Shown here: positions 42,346 through 53,110 of the stretch, piece after piece | Numbering within the stretch: the stretch's first letter is position 1 | Layout: the number at the start of each line of letters is the position of its first letter | DNA from: Diplolepis rosae | Taxonomy: Eukaryota; Arthropoda; Insecta; Hymenoptera; Diplolepididae | DNA: 64,000 bases | NCBI GenBank assembly: GCA_030998225.1 | Contig: JAPYXD010000696.1 | Location: 248,001 to 312,000, forward strand | Direction: 5' to 3' | Notes under the pieces: generated by a model | Database searches by the model: none | Seen by the model: only the letters and a program-made list of their open reading frames with translations | What the model was told of the DNA's origin: nothing | Made by a program: the position numbers and the translations under genes

Positions 42346-42965
42346 GAACAGGAGGTAGTAAGCCTAGAAGAGCAAATAGAGGTAAAGAACTACGAGGGCT
42401 CAGCCGAGTTGCAGTAATCACTGCACGATTATATTCTGTTCTCGGATGTTCAGGAAACGGAAGGAAATATAGATCATGAGTTGACTCAGGATCTTCGATC
42501 AACCTGATGAAAAAATCCTATGTGCCTCCGCAATGTAAGAAATACAAACAATTATATATAAAAAAACTCAACATAGGAAAAGACAAACCTTTTTCTGTAC
42601 AAGCAACCGAGATTGCCACTGCACGACGATGGAGAATACATCAGTCAAAATACAGTACGAGTAAGAAAAATAGAAAAAGAAAAAATAGATACCAAACTTC
42701 GATGAGGTAAAAGAACTAAAATTCAAATCAGTAAAAAGGAATAAAGATTGCCAAGAAAATGAACTAACAGACCGGGTATTGGATTTGAAGCAAAATACTC
42801 GATTATCCCATTCAGAACATGAGGTTGCAGCACAGATTTGGAAAGAAATAGAGTCGTACCATGACATTTTCCATCTAGAGGGAGACCCTTTACCCTATAC
42901 TAACCTGGCGGAACAATAAATAATATTAAAATCAGGAAAGGTTATTAACACAAAGTCATGTAGAC
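42346..42965 (+). pseudogene. gypsy-3 protease and pol linker
   Basis: Protease motif VDSGSSINLMKKS near 42480-42515 (DSG active site). Then linker with FSVQATEIATARRWR and AAQIWKEIESYHDIFHLEGD, the block just before RT. The RT itself is deleted: the linker joins RNase H at about 42970. Confidence 0.7.
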
Positions 42966-43195
42966 CATCAGAATGCCAGAAGAGACTATATTTGATTGGT
43001 CAACGGCTTGTCAAAAAGCTTTTGATACTTTAAAACAAAATCTCTGCGAAGCCTCAGTATTTAGACATCCAAATTATTCCAAAGAATTTTTCCTAACAAC
43101 CGACGCGAATAATCAAGGGTTAAGAGTGCACGTTGAATAGTGCAGAGCAGAATTATAGCACCTCCAAAAAAGTAATGCTAGCTTGGAAAGGGCCC
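42966..43195 (+). pseudogene. gypsy-3 RNase H fragment
   Basis: TIFDWSTACQKAFDTLKQNL and FRHPNYSKEFFLTTDANNQG (catalytic TDA Asp), then a broken AEQNYSTSKKVMLAW. The domain stops at 43195, where different sequence begins. Confidence 0.75.
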
Positions 43196-43978
43196 ATTCC
43201 ACGTCAAAAAACCGAATTAAAACCAGTATGGCGGATGATGGTACTGCCTGGGACCAAAACCTAAAAATTATAAGTATGGCCTATAACACCACAATAAACA
43301 GCTTATAACAGATTTTACTGACAACCAAGTTTGTCTCTCAAGATCAATCAAGCTCTTTTCCTAATCATAGTCCAATGCCAGTTGTGAGATTTATGGTCCT
43401 TAAAAAACTCCTTCCTTGATTTAAGCTTCACTAAGCTTAGAGGGTTTTCTATTCAAGAAACAAAAACTTTCTCCGCTTTTATCTATCGCTTTGACAAAAT
43501 TGTTTACCAAGCCGAGCTTCACATGTAATGTCGGTAATAACATTTTTTTAAGGATGAAATAGTGTTTTCTGAGCAACATTCTTTTTTCCTCGTTCTAACG
43601 TTTTTCGGAATGGCCAAACTTTAAGATTATAATGTTACTCTCGTGCTCCGCTGAGATTACCAGATTGCAATCCGCGAAGAATCCATATGACTTTAAAATC
43701 GCCACAGATAGACCACTCATATCATTTGTAATTTATTTTCTCAAGTAACAACTTCATAACAGCATAACGCTCTTTCATATTGGTGATATGAGCGATGGGT
43801 ACTTGTAAGCCGTCAAAATGGTAACTCTTTAGGAAGAGACAACTTCTCTGCCATGTATCTTTCGAACAGTTACAGTTGGAACTATGAACTTTTCTGAAAT
43901 TTTTTCTGCATCAAAAAAAATAAGAAGAAAACATGAACACAAGTGCCATTAGTATCGTATGTCATTACAGCAGGATTT
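43196..43978. other. Unassigned sequence after gypsy-3
   Basis: Begins gggcccattccacgtcaa, a motif I recall from other insect repeats but cannot name. No coding signal until the transposase at 43979. Confidence 0.4.
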
Positions 43979-44640
43979 TTAGGGCAATGATTTCCTAAAA
44001 AGCTTCAATTTCTGTAATTGGATTCGTAGAAAAATGTGCACAGATGTCTCATTTTGAGTCATGTGCTTTTTTCTGATGAAGCTAACTTCGCAAATACGGG
44101 AAATGAGAATAGGAATAATATGCATTATTGGGCAAATGAGAATCCTCGATGGATGAGAACTGTAACATATCAACATTCGTGGCCCGTTAATTGTTAGTGC
44201 GGCATTGTCAGCGGTCACGTCATTGGTCCATATTTTTTTGAAGGTCGCTTGACTGAGCAAGTTTACGCAAAGTTTTTGTAAAACGTACTGCCTCAATTAA
44301 TGCAAGACGTGCCCTTGCATGAGATTTTTGAATAAAAGTGGTTTGGATAAGGCGGCCCTGTAGCTTGGCCACCCCGTTCGCCAGATCTAGCATCAGTAGA
44401 TGACTTTTTATGGGATTTTGTCAAAGAACGCGTAATAGCGGTAGCACCTACCATGCCTGACGACATGCAAGAAAGAATACGCCGAGCATGTACCGAAATT
44501 ACACCACAAATGTCGGCTGAAGTTAGACGGTCTTTTCATCAGCGAATTAACAAGTATTTACAAGTCGAGGGTCATCACTTTGAGCATTTTTGGGAGTTAG
44601 ACCCAAACCAAGGTTAGTGGATTCTTTGAAAGTGATTATT
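43979..44640 (+). pseudogene. Tc1/mariner-type transposase fragment
   Basis: Decayed transposase read across frames. It has FCNWIRRKM, FSDEANFANTGN (first catalytic Asp), MHYWANENPRWMRTV, GPYFFEGRLTEQVYAKFL, PVAWPPRSPDLASVDDFLW (third catalytic block, SPDL.S.DDFLW) and IRRACTEITPQMSAEVRRSF. This is the common insect DDE_3-type family. Several stops and a missing middle Asp block. Confidence 0.75.
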
Positions 44641-44863
44641 CCGATATGTTTCGATTTTTTTACTATTTCCATACTTTGTATGACTAGAATGACCTTGTGT
44701 TGTAGGTCGCTGAATTCATCTTAAAATTGGTAATAATTTTATAGAAAACTACTTCATTTTGAATTGCAAGCTATGAGATAAGTTTTGTGTTCTATGATTA
44801 TCCTTATTTGAATTATCTCCTATATTTTAATCTTTTTCAGAAATTTTGAATCAATCTTTTAAT
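44641..44863. other. AT-rich spacer
   Basis: Nothing recognised. Confidence 0.5.
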
Positions 44864-45560
44864 TTATGGCACTGGAGAGGGCCCCCATATGTGGCAACGC
44901 ATTATCCCTGGAATATGATCGACCCGGGGCCTCTCCTCTCTGGCGATGCAAAGGAAGTACTGCAGTATGCTTGTGCAGGCCCCCGCGTTGCGTCCCTCCT
45001 TACCGCATTTCCAGCAGCACCTGCTGCGATTCGCTCCCCGGCAGTCCGCCGCGATGTGTTCAAAACCAACGCAGCGGTAACACCTACTAGTCTCCATTTT
45101 CCTGCAAACCTTACGAGAAACCCACCCGATCTTGATGTGGTCCGCCCTTAGTAATTTTAGAGCCCTTGCCTCTTCTATCAGCACATACGTCTTTCTGGTA
45201 CCTCTAAAGGGTTTCTTCGTCATAGATACCTTTATTTCTCCTGGAGAAAGCTCATGACTTCCTCTGTAACCTCCTCAGTCTTGACGGTGAGATCAATGTC
45301 CAGTATCTCCACTTCGACCTTCTCAACTGTGTACTACCCCGCTTCGGTGAGCCGGTGCAGCCAGTTACGATGCTGTCTGGCCTGCGATTTCTCGCAGTCA
45401 ATCGAATCTGGCATCTCCACCACATCTAGTTCACCTCCAAATAAGTCCTCACAAAAACTTTTGTTTAAATTTTCATTCTCCATATTTAGTCCCACGATCA
45501 GATATGGAGGTATTGGATCTGCCCCTTCAGAGCCCCGCATGCAGGGGTAAGGCGTCAATA
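44864..45560 (-). pseudogene. R1-like gag fragment, copy C
   Basis: Minus strand. The N-terminal part (45334-45558) reads ENLNKSFCEDLFGGELDVVE. A second frame (44864-45223) has RALKLLRADHIKIGWVSRKV and three Cys-rich knuckles: CYRCVGFEHIAADC, CWKCGKEGRNAGAC (His lost) and a third incomplete one. RT is absent. It is more diverged from copies A, B and D than they are from one another, so it is probably a distinct R1-like subfamily. Confidence 0.75.
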
Positions 45561-46431
45561 CTCTAGCAGGTGGCCTGGTTTTCTAGAGACACTATGGAAG
45601 ACAGCACTCCCTGGTGCCATACAGCCCTCGGCACGGTAGTTAATACCTTGGCTTAGGGGTTATTCCTTCGGGACCATCCCTGGAACATTGTCCGCGACTG
45701 CTTATTTATATATGTATCCGTATTGAACAGTAAGGCTCGGTATAGGGCCCCTCTATTCACAACTTGAGGACGCGCCCGGTCGCCTGTTCTAGGGCCCCCT
45801 GATCGATTTCCGAAGAAACCAATGCAGGACCGGAATATAAACCTTCTTACAGAGAAACAAATAACTCTAGTTCCATTACAAATTATATTCGATTAATATT
45901 GCAATGTTGTTTATAACAAAACGCTGCTGTAAAAAGAATATTTCCTGTATTTATTACTTTTTCATTGTCCAAACGAAAATTTATTTTTCTCAATAATTCT
46001 TCAAAAACAACTGTTATCAATATAGATTTTGCTCTGCTAGATCATTAACGTAAAGTTGTTTTTTGATTATGTTGAATACATGCGTCTAAAAGAAGTTATC
46101 CGTCGTGCAGGAATTTATTCGTCAATTTAAATGAAATCAAAGAAAAAAATGTGCTTTTTAGTAAGATTTAATTTTATACAATGCATTGTTAATCTATGTG
46201 ATGGCCAAGGCTTAATTAAATTTATTTTCATCATTTGCTTAAAACATAATCAATATTCAATTTGAAATAATGCGAGAATTGCATGAGCCAATTTAATTTT
46301 TGCATTCCCCCATTCCAAAATAGCGACTTCTCTCGTATTGTGGCGTTCGGTATAAGGTGCTTTCTTCTCTAGTATATTTGTATTGCTTCAGATTGAGTAA
46401 TCCTTGAAGACAGAACACGTCAACAGCAACG
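45561..46431. other. Upstream GC-rich leader and AT-rich spacer
   Basis: 45561-45840 is GC-richer and may be the 5' untranslated region of R1-like copy C. 45840-46300 is AT-rich with nothing recognised. 46320-46430 may be promoter/5' UTR of the exon at 46432. Confidence 0.4.
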
Positions 46432-46495
46432 CTTCAAGAAGTCAGTAAATTGCTATCAACTTGGGGCTTACCAGATGACAATTCATATTTTTAAA
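46432..46495 (+). CDS. Candidate first exon of an uncharacterised family (SAM-like start)
   Basis: A short open segment reading EVSKLLSTWGLPDDNSYF, of the WGL type I recall at the start of a multi-copy arthropod protein family with a SAM-like N-terminus. It ends aaag followed by GCAAGT, the consensus for a GC-AG intron donor. Related pieces lie at 49080-50090 and 62960-63760. It is too short to be certain. Confidence 0.35.
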
Positions 46496-46792
46496 GGCAA
46501 GTTCATATCTCTGCATGTTTTTAGTTTCTACAGTTCTGTAGATTAGTTTTTCATATGCAGCAAATTATTTTGTACTTTTGTATTTACTAGAACTGGTGTA
46601 ACATCCCTACTTTCCCCCTTGCTGCCAGACGCTTCAGTCAGCCAGGGTTCGTTAGGAGTGGGCGAGTAGGTGATGAAATAATCGAGTAGTGAGAAATTTA
46701 GAGCAGAAAAATAACAAAATAGATTTATTCAATTAGAAACATAAAATATCAAATCGTTACAGGTAAAAAAAAAAGTGTGAGTGTGAATGTAA

Positions 46793-47110
46793 TTACAACA
46801 GGTTGAAATGTGCCGTTGTCAGTGTGCGTGATGAGTGGAATGGGTGTGTGCGTGTGTGTGTGTGATGTGAGAAATATGCCGCTGGTGTGCGCGTATGTGT
46901 GGGCACAGGCCTGGCGGTCGCTTCGGTCGTAGCAGACCGATCATCTTGTCGCCGCAGTTCACAACGTTGTTCTTCTGAAACCCGGTACATAACATACATT
47001 TTCCGCGCTAGGTCGTCGTGCGTACATAATATATCGTTGAGTCCGGCCTCTTGTCCAGGGCGCGTTGACCTTTCGTCTGGGTCGTACGTCCGTGAGTCTG
47101 TCGTGGTCAT
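46793..47110 (-). other. Open frame within GC-rich island, unknown
   Basis: A 105-codon frame with some coding-like character (AGLNDILCTHDDLARKMYVM) but a His/Thr-rich tail from the simple repeat. No family recognised. It could be chance in GC-rich DNA. Confidence 0.25.
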
Positions 47111-47429
47111 GGTCAGCTGTCCGGCTTAGGGAGAGACGTTCCCAGCGGTATCTGGGAAACGCCTCGCCCTCTAGACCTCGGCCACGGCGGTATCCGTAAA
47201 GCCGAGGTTTCAGGTAAGTCAGGTCAGTCGGTCTGTCTGTCGTGACGGTTGGGTCTAGACGCCCTGTGGAGAGGTCGGTTACGCGTGGTAGGTGTTCGGA
47301 AATGTGTCGGTAGTGCTCGGGAATGCGGTCGGTAAGTGTCCGGTGGCGTTCGGTAGTGGTCGGGAACGTTCGGGAGTGTTCGGGTCGGTACGGTCGTGCG
47401 TCTGGATCACCGCGGGCAGGTTCGGTGGC

Positions 47430-47661
47430 TGCCCCAGGTAGAACTCGGTCAGGGACACCTGACGTCGAGGTTCACGCTTCGCCGAGGACCAATCATGGGA
47501 GCGCCCACCCATTGGCACTCGACGTGGGGAAAAACCGGCCTGTCCCTTGGTTCGTCGTGGACGAAGTCAAATGGCCGCCCCAGGTAGAGCTCGGTCAGGG
47601 GCACCTGACGCCGAGATCTACGCTTCGCCGAGGACTAATCATGGAAGCACCCATCCACTGG
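47430..47661. repeat. Tandem 87-bp repeat with 144-bp period
   Basis: 47430-47516 and 47574-47661 match closely (both contain gccccaggtag, cacctgacg, acgcttcgccgagga). A partial third unit ends near 47730. Confidence 0.75.
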
Positions 47662-47996
47662 ACCCAGTAGGGGCACGTGAGGCTGAGTGCGCACTCACAC
47701 CCAGAGCTGACCTTGGGTGCGCCCATCCGTTAACGCTCGGTCTGGTTCCTCCAGGTATGGGGTCGGTCGGTGCGGAGATACCCTTCTATGGGAGCACCCA
47801 GCAGAAGAGGCATCTCCTGCCGTCCGTCCAGTGCGATGCTCCGGTGTGACCCAGCTCGCCGCCCCGTGCGAACTGCCGTTCCAGTGCTGCGGTCTTTCCC
47901 TATATCTCGTTCGTACGTGGTGGGGGACCGCTGCGCGCGCTGCTTGGCGTAAGCGGGGGAAGCTGTGACGTGTGTACAGGGATGTACACTTCGTTA

Positions 47997-48390
47997 CACT
48001 GGAAATAGACGAATTCGTACTACATAAATTAAATCCCACTCGTAAAAACCTGCTTTTTGAGGGTAGACATTTAGGCCAGAAAATAAAATTTGAGGTAAAT
48101 CTCAAGCAGTATTTCAAACAGGTTAAAAATTGTTATCAATTTAGATTACCTACTAAAAAACAATTTTTTTCTCAATCGTATTTGCATTTATTCAGACCTA
48201 GAAAATGTACCATGTTATAATTTTTGCAAATCCAGGGTGGTTTCTCAGACCGAGAAATTTCACAGAATTTATTTTTCGACCAGAATTAAACAACATTTTA
48301 AAAAATAAACCATTTCCAATTACTTCAAATATCAATGATTTGATATTAGATCAATTTTTTAAATTTTTAATGAGATCGATTTAAAATTCT
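47997..48390 (+). pseudogene. Coding-like segment of unknown family
   Basis: Two adjoining open stretches: FVLHKLNPTRKNLLFEGRHL with QVKNCYQFRLPTKKQFF (frame at 47972-48220), then GWFLRPRNFTEFIFRPELNN in another frame to about 48380. The second follows a ttgcaaatccag acceptor-like site. I do not recognise the family. Confidence 0.35.
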
Positions 48391-48529
48391 TTTACATGCG
48401 TATAATTATGGAGTCCTTTGCTTTCGAAAATGTTATCCTAAGTCTCAATTTTTATCTCTCCTATTAAGAAATAATATGAATACAAAGAATACAACACAAC
48501 AAAATTTTAATCTTGAATACAAAATCATT

Positions 48530-48896
48530 TTATATGCTTCCGGCGCGGAAACTCGTTTTTACGCTAGAGTTGAGAGTATTGTAATGTTGTCTATTACGAT
48601 ACAGAGGAACATAATGCAAAAATTGAACTGCGCATGCGCATATAGTCTTACAGCGGAGCAGAGTCTTCCTCTTCTTCTTCTTCGTACAACGTTAGCACCC
48701 TACTGACAAAGCCTTGCACATATGAACTGCGCATGCTCTATTACAACAAGCTACTACTACACAAGATCGATAAAATCAAAATGGCTGGTAGTAGTCGCGA
48801 AATATCAAGTGTAATGACTAGCGCCACAAACAACTACAATACTAGATTAGATTCGAGTGTACGCATAAAAACTCGTATCCGCACCGAAGTAACATA
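48530..48896. mobile_element. MITE X, copy 3 (reverse)
   Basis: Starts ttatatgcttccggcgcgga and ends gcaccgaagtaacataa. It carries tgcgcatgcgca at 48629-48640 and a CTT-rich tract. It is the reverse of copies 1 and 2. Confidence 0.88.
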
Positions 48897-48903
48897 AAAT
48901 AGA

Positions 48904-49042
48904 ATACGTGCCAATGCACACAATTCGGAAAATTACGAGACTTGCCACAATGCTCGCAGGACTGATCGCGCCTCGGCTTCGATCTCTTGCTAGCATTGTC
49001 GCTCGTCACGCAATAACCCTCATTGTGTGCCTAGGCACGTAA
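48904..49042. mobile_element. Palindromic module Y, copy 2
   Basis: Starts tacgtgccaatgcacacaat and ends attgtgtgcctaggcacgta, 19-bp near-perfect inverted ends. Between is gctcgcaggactgatcgcgc. It lies 7 bp from MITE X copy 3. Confidence 0.85.
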
Positions 49043-49079
49043 TATACTATTCTAACTTATTAGGCTCCATCAATTTTGT

Positions 49080-50095
49080 TAGACCTGGATGTAGAAGCGA
49101 AGGATACGGTAGATTTTAATTACAAAGTAGTCATTGAAGGACATGGGGAAAATAAAGTGACAGATATTATGTCACTTGTCATGTCATGACTTGATATTAA
49201 TTTTGAATAGGTGAAGGAGATGAAGTATCGGAAAATTATTCAACCTCGTACATAATTGTAGTCACTTTATTCTAATAAGAAAATTCGTAAAAAAAAATAA
49301 TTTTAAAATTAATACCTTTATAGATAAAAAATACAAATACAAATGCTTAAAGAAAATTGTACAACGTATACACTAGAATTAATAAATTTTTGAAAAAAAA
49401 ATCTTGTGTTAACGAGAAACAAGTAGAGGAGCAGCAAAGCCCACAAAAAGAAGCTATTGTGGAGAAATTAAACAAATTGCATATTACACAAGACAGTCAA
49501 CAACTGTTTCAATTATGGTCAGAAACTTTTGAGTTTGGGATCATGGGGTCTTAATTGAATCATACATGAGCTCTTATCCTGTTTTAAACACAAACATTGG
49601 TGTTGAATTGGTTGGTATCGCTTTTGAATTATGCACTATATTGTAAAAAATTGTATGTTTGTATAAATTGTATCTATTTATTACAGATGGCAGACGATTT
49701 CCAGTTGATTGTGAAAGGGAAATATAATCCGTTTATTCAATTTAAAATATTGTGCAGGATGTGAAGAGTTTTACTTGCAAAAAATGAAAAAACAAACAAG
49801 TTTGAAGACATTAATTTTCATTTTTTAGGCATTAATCAGGAGGATTTGGCCCTAATGATTCTACCTTACCTTTTAAAACCATTAGTGCCTACTAATGGAA
49901 ATGCGTAAAACAAAGAACCTAATGTCGGTAAAAAAATAAAGGTACAAAAAAAATTGAATTTGGAAACCGTCTAAATCAGAAATTGCTGAAGGCTTCATTT
50001 AACGAGTAAATGTACGTTTAGGATTATTGATGAGGCACAAGTAAAAATTGAATCTTTGGTTGCTTATTTCAATTCACTCAAGCTAGTTCTGAATG
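49080..50095 (+). pseudogene. Uncharacterised family, middle and C-terminal exons
   Basis: Decayed coding across several frames: EAKDTVDFNYKVVIEGHG, then EAIVEKLNKLHITQDSQQLF (ORF 49357-49554), ESYMSSYPVLNTNIGVELVG, the WKPSKSEIAEGFI segment near 49970, and IIDEAQVKIESLVAYFNSLK. I recall this arrangement (SYPVL..., then SxxEIxxGFI...) in a repeated arthropod family whose next block, LTLQPQ, is the one seen at 63500 in another copy. The function is unknown. Confidence 0.45.
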
Positions 50096-50169
50096 CTTAG
50101 TACTGAAATTCTTTAATTGTACTACGCTCCTTTTCTTCATGATCATTATACTTGTAGTTCCCTTATTTT

Positions 50170-50265
50170 ACGCATAATTCCACTAATTTAAAGATTTGAA
50201 ATTCACGCGCTAACTTCAGTTGCTTATGATTGTGCGTGCTCGCGTTATCACTCATTCCTTTGTTT
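50170..50265 (-). repeat. Dispersed 95-bp repeat, copy 1
   Basis: The reverse complement of 62845-62940 with about 80% match by eye. The shared block gcaactgaagttagcgcg is exact. In the other copy it lies just upstream of a candidate exon, so it may be promoter/5' UTR of the uncharacterised family. Confidence 0.75.
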
Positions 50266-50524
50266 TGTGTAAAAAAAAATAGTAAGAAAAATTAGTAACA
50301 AAAATGATGAAAAGTCAACTTATTCACTGAGTCAATGTTTGAAGAAAAGTGACGAAAAGGCGAGACCATACAAAGAAAAGTATCGCAAAGAGAAACGCTG
50401 AGATCGAACGCTGCGATTCCTCCCATCCACACCATGAGAACGATAAATATTATCGTAAGTGTTCTCTCATCTCAAACGAGTTATTACTCTTAAATACCGA
50501 ACTTCTCTTTATATTGCTGTACAT
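50266..50524. other. AT-rich spacer
   Basis: Nothing recognised. Confidence 0.5.
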
Positions 50525-51369
50525 AAGTAGGGGAGAGTTTCCGGTTGTGGGCACCCATGCATAACGTTTGACAGAATGCACATATTTCGGATCTGACTGC
50601 TGCCGTACGTGTATTTTGGCAATATGCAGTTTTCGAGCTAAGGTCGAAGCGAATGAACGAGCTTGTTCATTAGCTGCGATGATTATATCAAAATCATGAC
50701 GCATCACATTTTTTTGGTTACTACGAGAATGGTCGTGATTTCCGGTTGTGGGCAGTTGAATGTAACTCTAGGAAGCATTGCTGCTTTAAAGGAGCAAGCC
50801 GCTAAGCGAGCAGCCCCCCCCCCGCCCGCAGGAGAGTAATAGAAAGAAGGCAAATGCTTTAACTGTTTGAAGCTTCTGCCATCAAGTTTGACCCCTGCAA
50901 ATTCCATCAAGTGCAACACGTGTGATCGGCCCATGCATTTGAAGTGCGCTAACATGCATTACAGCTATTTCACATGCAAATATTATGTGCCTGACTTGGC
51001 AGATGAGGAAGACGACAAATAATTTTTAAAAAAGCCATCTTTGTTATTTTTGCCAATGAAGGCCTTTAAAAGTAATAAACCGCGAAATTCTCTCGAATTA
51101 GGTGCATTTTCTTTCAACTGTTCCCATTTTTAGCGAATTTTCAAAGGGACCACAACCGGTTACGATTTTTTTTTGCCAAAAAAGTTGAATTCACAAAATG
51201 GATCGTACAATTTTTCTAGTCAAAGTAATCAATGTAGTCACATTAGCAAACAGTTATCTAAGGCCTCTAGCTTTACATTGATATGCATATCTCCGCATAA
51301 TATGGACTCAAAGGAAAATTATGGGTCAAAAACAAAACTGTGCCCACAACCGGAGACTCTCCCCTACTT
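50525..51369 (+). mobile_element. pogo-like element, internally deleted
   Basis: 845 bp with 30-bp TIRs of the type aagtaggggagagtttccgg (right end differs by one base in 20). An internal tttccggttgtgggca repeats part of the TIR near 50740. It encodes only a PHD-like finger tail. It has the same general TIR pattern (AGTAGGGGAGAG) as common insect pogo/Tigger-type repeats, by recall. Confidence 0.7.
50849..51021 (+). pseudogene. PHD-like zinc finger tail of pogo-like transposase
   Basis: Frame KCFNCLKLLPSS, then IKCNTCDRPMHLKCANMHYS, then FTCKYYVPDLADEEDDK and a stop at 51019-51021. Cysteine pairs and a His-x2-Cys arrange as in PHD fingers (C4HC3-like, last pair incomplete). Acidic C-terminus. 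The DDE catalytic core upstream is missing. Confidence 0.65.
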
Positions 51370-51659
51370 GAGACCCGACTGAACACGAGGTTCTTTCCGG
51401 AACAGAAAATTCAAGAGATGTCTAACCTCATATATCGATCAAAAACCGTTCGAGAAACATGAAAATTTTTTCATAGCTCCTTAATGAGTTTTTATTCATA
51501 GTTAAGAGACCTTGTGATAAATAAAATGAATTATCACTCATTGCTAGTTTCATACGAGCTATTACTTGATTTTTTTACTGCCTCGACAGCTATGAATTTT
51601 TATGAGTTATTACTCACAGTTCGACCCGAAAAACTTACCTTTAATGGAATATGGTAAAT
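51370..51659. other. AT-rich spacer before DIRS-like gag
   Basis: Contains repeated gagttattactc-like words. No gene recognised. Confidence 0.45.
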
Positions 51660-51689
51660 AAAATTTTTTTTTCCACATCTAGGTGACTT

Positions 51690-52440
51690 ATCGTCGAAGA
51701 TCACATCCAGATAGTCATTCAAGGTATAACAGACGATCGCTGAGTTATGTGTCACGCTACTATTCGAGACCGTCCAGTAGCCGCTCGAGAGATCATTCAA
51801 GGAACTTCTACGATCCTTGTCCATGAGGTCACCAGAAAAAACAAAGCGACGAATCACAACTTTTCTCACAGAGCAGATCAAATCCTGAAAATCTGTCGAA
51901 AAACAAAGAGTCTGATGATAAACCCTTATTGTCCACCCAGGAAATTCTTAAAACTTTCGGAAACCCGATTCACACCGATCGACAGCTGGCTCCCGAAGTT
52001 ATTCCTTACCTGGCATCTATTTGGGAAGAAGTTTTAGTTAAAAGATTCCCGCGGAAAATACTCGAGGAAATTTTGTCCAAGTATCCACCCCCGAAAAACT
52101 GCCGTCAGTTCGATGCACCTAAAGTGAACCATATCTTAAAGATGTCATGCCAGAGTCCACTATCGCGAGAGACGAGAAAATTCAAAGCAGACAAAATAAG
52201 ATTTCCGCTGCCCTCTCAGCTTTGGTTAAGGTCGTAGCCTTGGTTTCGATAAATAAATCCATGCTGCCTCGCCCTCAAAACTCAGATCGCAAAGATAATA
52301 CGTCAGTTGCCGGCGGGAAGACAACGCATTATCCGAAGTTTCAGAAGACTCAGAACAGATCGTCATATTATCCTCGACGCGATCAACAGACTTACAACTG
52401 GAAGAGTAATAAGAAATCCACAGTTCGTCAACTTCGATAA
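51690..52440 (+). pseudogene. DIRS-like gag region
   Basis: Starts with an SR-rich segment (RYYSRPSSSRSRDHS) after a tttttccacatctag acceptor-like site. Then ETRFTPIDSWLPKLF / EILKTFGNPIHTDRQLAPEV and SKYPPPKNCRQFDAPKVNHI, a DIRS gag-like block. Two overlapping frames indicate frameshifts. Confidence 0.65.
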
Positions 52441-52499
52441 ATGTAAGTCGTACAACAGCACGGCTTTGCTATTTCAAACCCCAATGGGAAGAAGTAACG

Positions 52500-53110
52500 A
52501 AGAACCAGATCATTTTGTCATGGATACAAGGATATCCAATACCTTTTTTATCCCAGCCTTTCGAAGTGAATCTTCCCTCTGAGAATCAAATATCAGATTC
52601 ACTTCAAAAAGAGACGAAATTACTACTCGATCAGCTGATCGACAAAGGCGCAATACGAGAATGTTCCCCGTGTGCTAACCAGTTTATTTTTTAAACTTTC
52701 CTCGTCTCTAAGCCAGATGGCTCAAATCGTTTTATTATTAATTTCAAGGAATTAAATACCTTCTTAGCCCAACTCACTTTAAGCTGGAAGATGATCTATT
52801 ACATGACCAATAACAAAAATCTGCCCGCGTCGCGGGCTCATTCTCATTGCACGCTTCGTTCGCAAGTTTGCGCGCGCCTAGGACGCGCGATTTGATCGTC
52901 GCGCTTCGTGCTCCGTTCTTTTATATGATTTAAATAGTTGAGAAAATAATGAAACCAGTTGTCTCTTGTTTACGAAATTTTGGGTTAAGAGTCGTTACTT
53001 ACATTGACGATTTGATTTACATGAGAGAAGATTACTGGGAATGTCTTCAAACTCTTAAAACGTCAGAAGCCCTTTTATCTTAATTGGGCTTGTTAATCAA
53101 ATATGCTAAA
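52500..53110 (+). pseudogene. DIRS-like reverse transcriptase, interrupted
   Basis: RT blocks LLLDQLIDKGAIRECSP and FLVSKPDGSNRFIINFKELN, then a replacement by 100 bp of GC-rich DNA (52815-52918), then VVTYIDDLIYMREDYWECLQ with the intact YIDD box and LGLLIKYAKSIMIPSTTFKH. The segment between block 2 and the YIDD box is deleted and replaced. Confidence 0.75.
52815..52918. other. CpG-rich insert in DIRS-like RT
   Basis: A sharply GC-rich 100-bp block (perfect palindrome gcccgcgtcgcgggc at 52823-52837, then repeated cgcgcg and cgcttcg words) in AT-rich coding sequence. It replaces RT residues, so it came with a deletion. Confidence 0.75.

Larger units (their letters stand above)
37058..43195 (+). 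mobile_element. Errantivirus-like LTR element gypsy-3, carrying nested PLE-2 and a MITE
   Basis: Plus-strand element with a 5' LTR, a tRNA-Arg primer site, a long leader with a 66-bp-period tandem duplication, gag split by PLE-2 (about 38775-41518) and by a 270-bp MITE (41593-41862), a protease motif, a pol linker and part of RNase H. RT and integrase are deleted, and no 3' LTR was found. Confidence 0.82.
46597..47988 (-). repeat. GC-rich candidate solo LTR
   Basis: A 1.39-kb GC-rich island in AT-rich DNA bounded by tgtaacatccc at 46597 and gggatgtaca at 47988, inverted TG...CA-like ends. On the minus strand an aataaa signal (about 46720) sits near the 3' side, as expected of an LTR. Inside is a tandem duplication, a TG run near 46850 and a cgg/tcgg-rich tract near 47280-47400. 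No primer site, polypurine tract or clear target duplication was found, so other origins are possible. Confidence 0.4.

Noticed and set aside
47279..47849. Several overlapping GC-rich frames
   Set aside because: They overlap on both strands and follow the tandem repeat, so they are compositional rather than genes.
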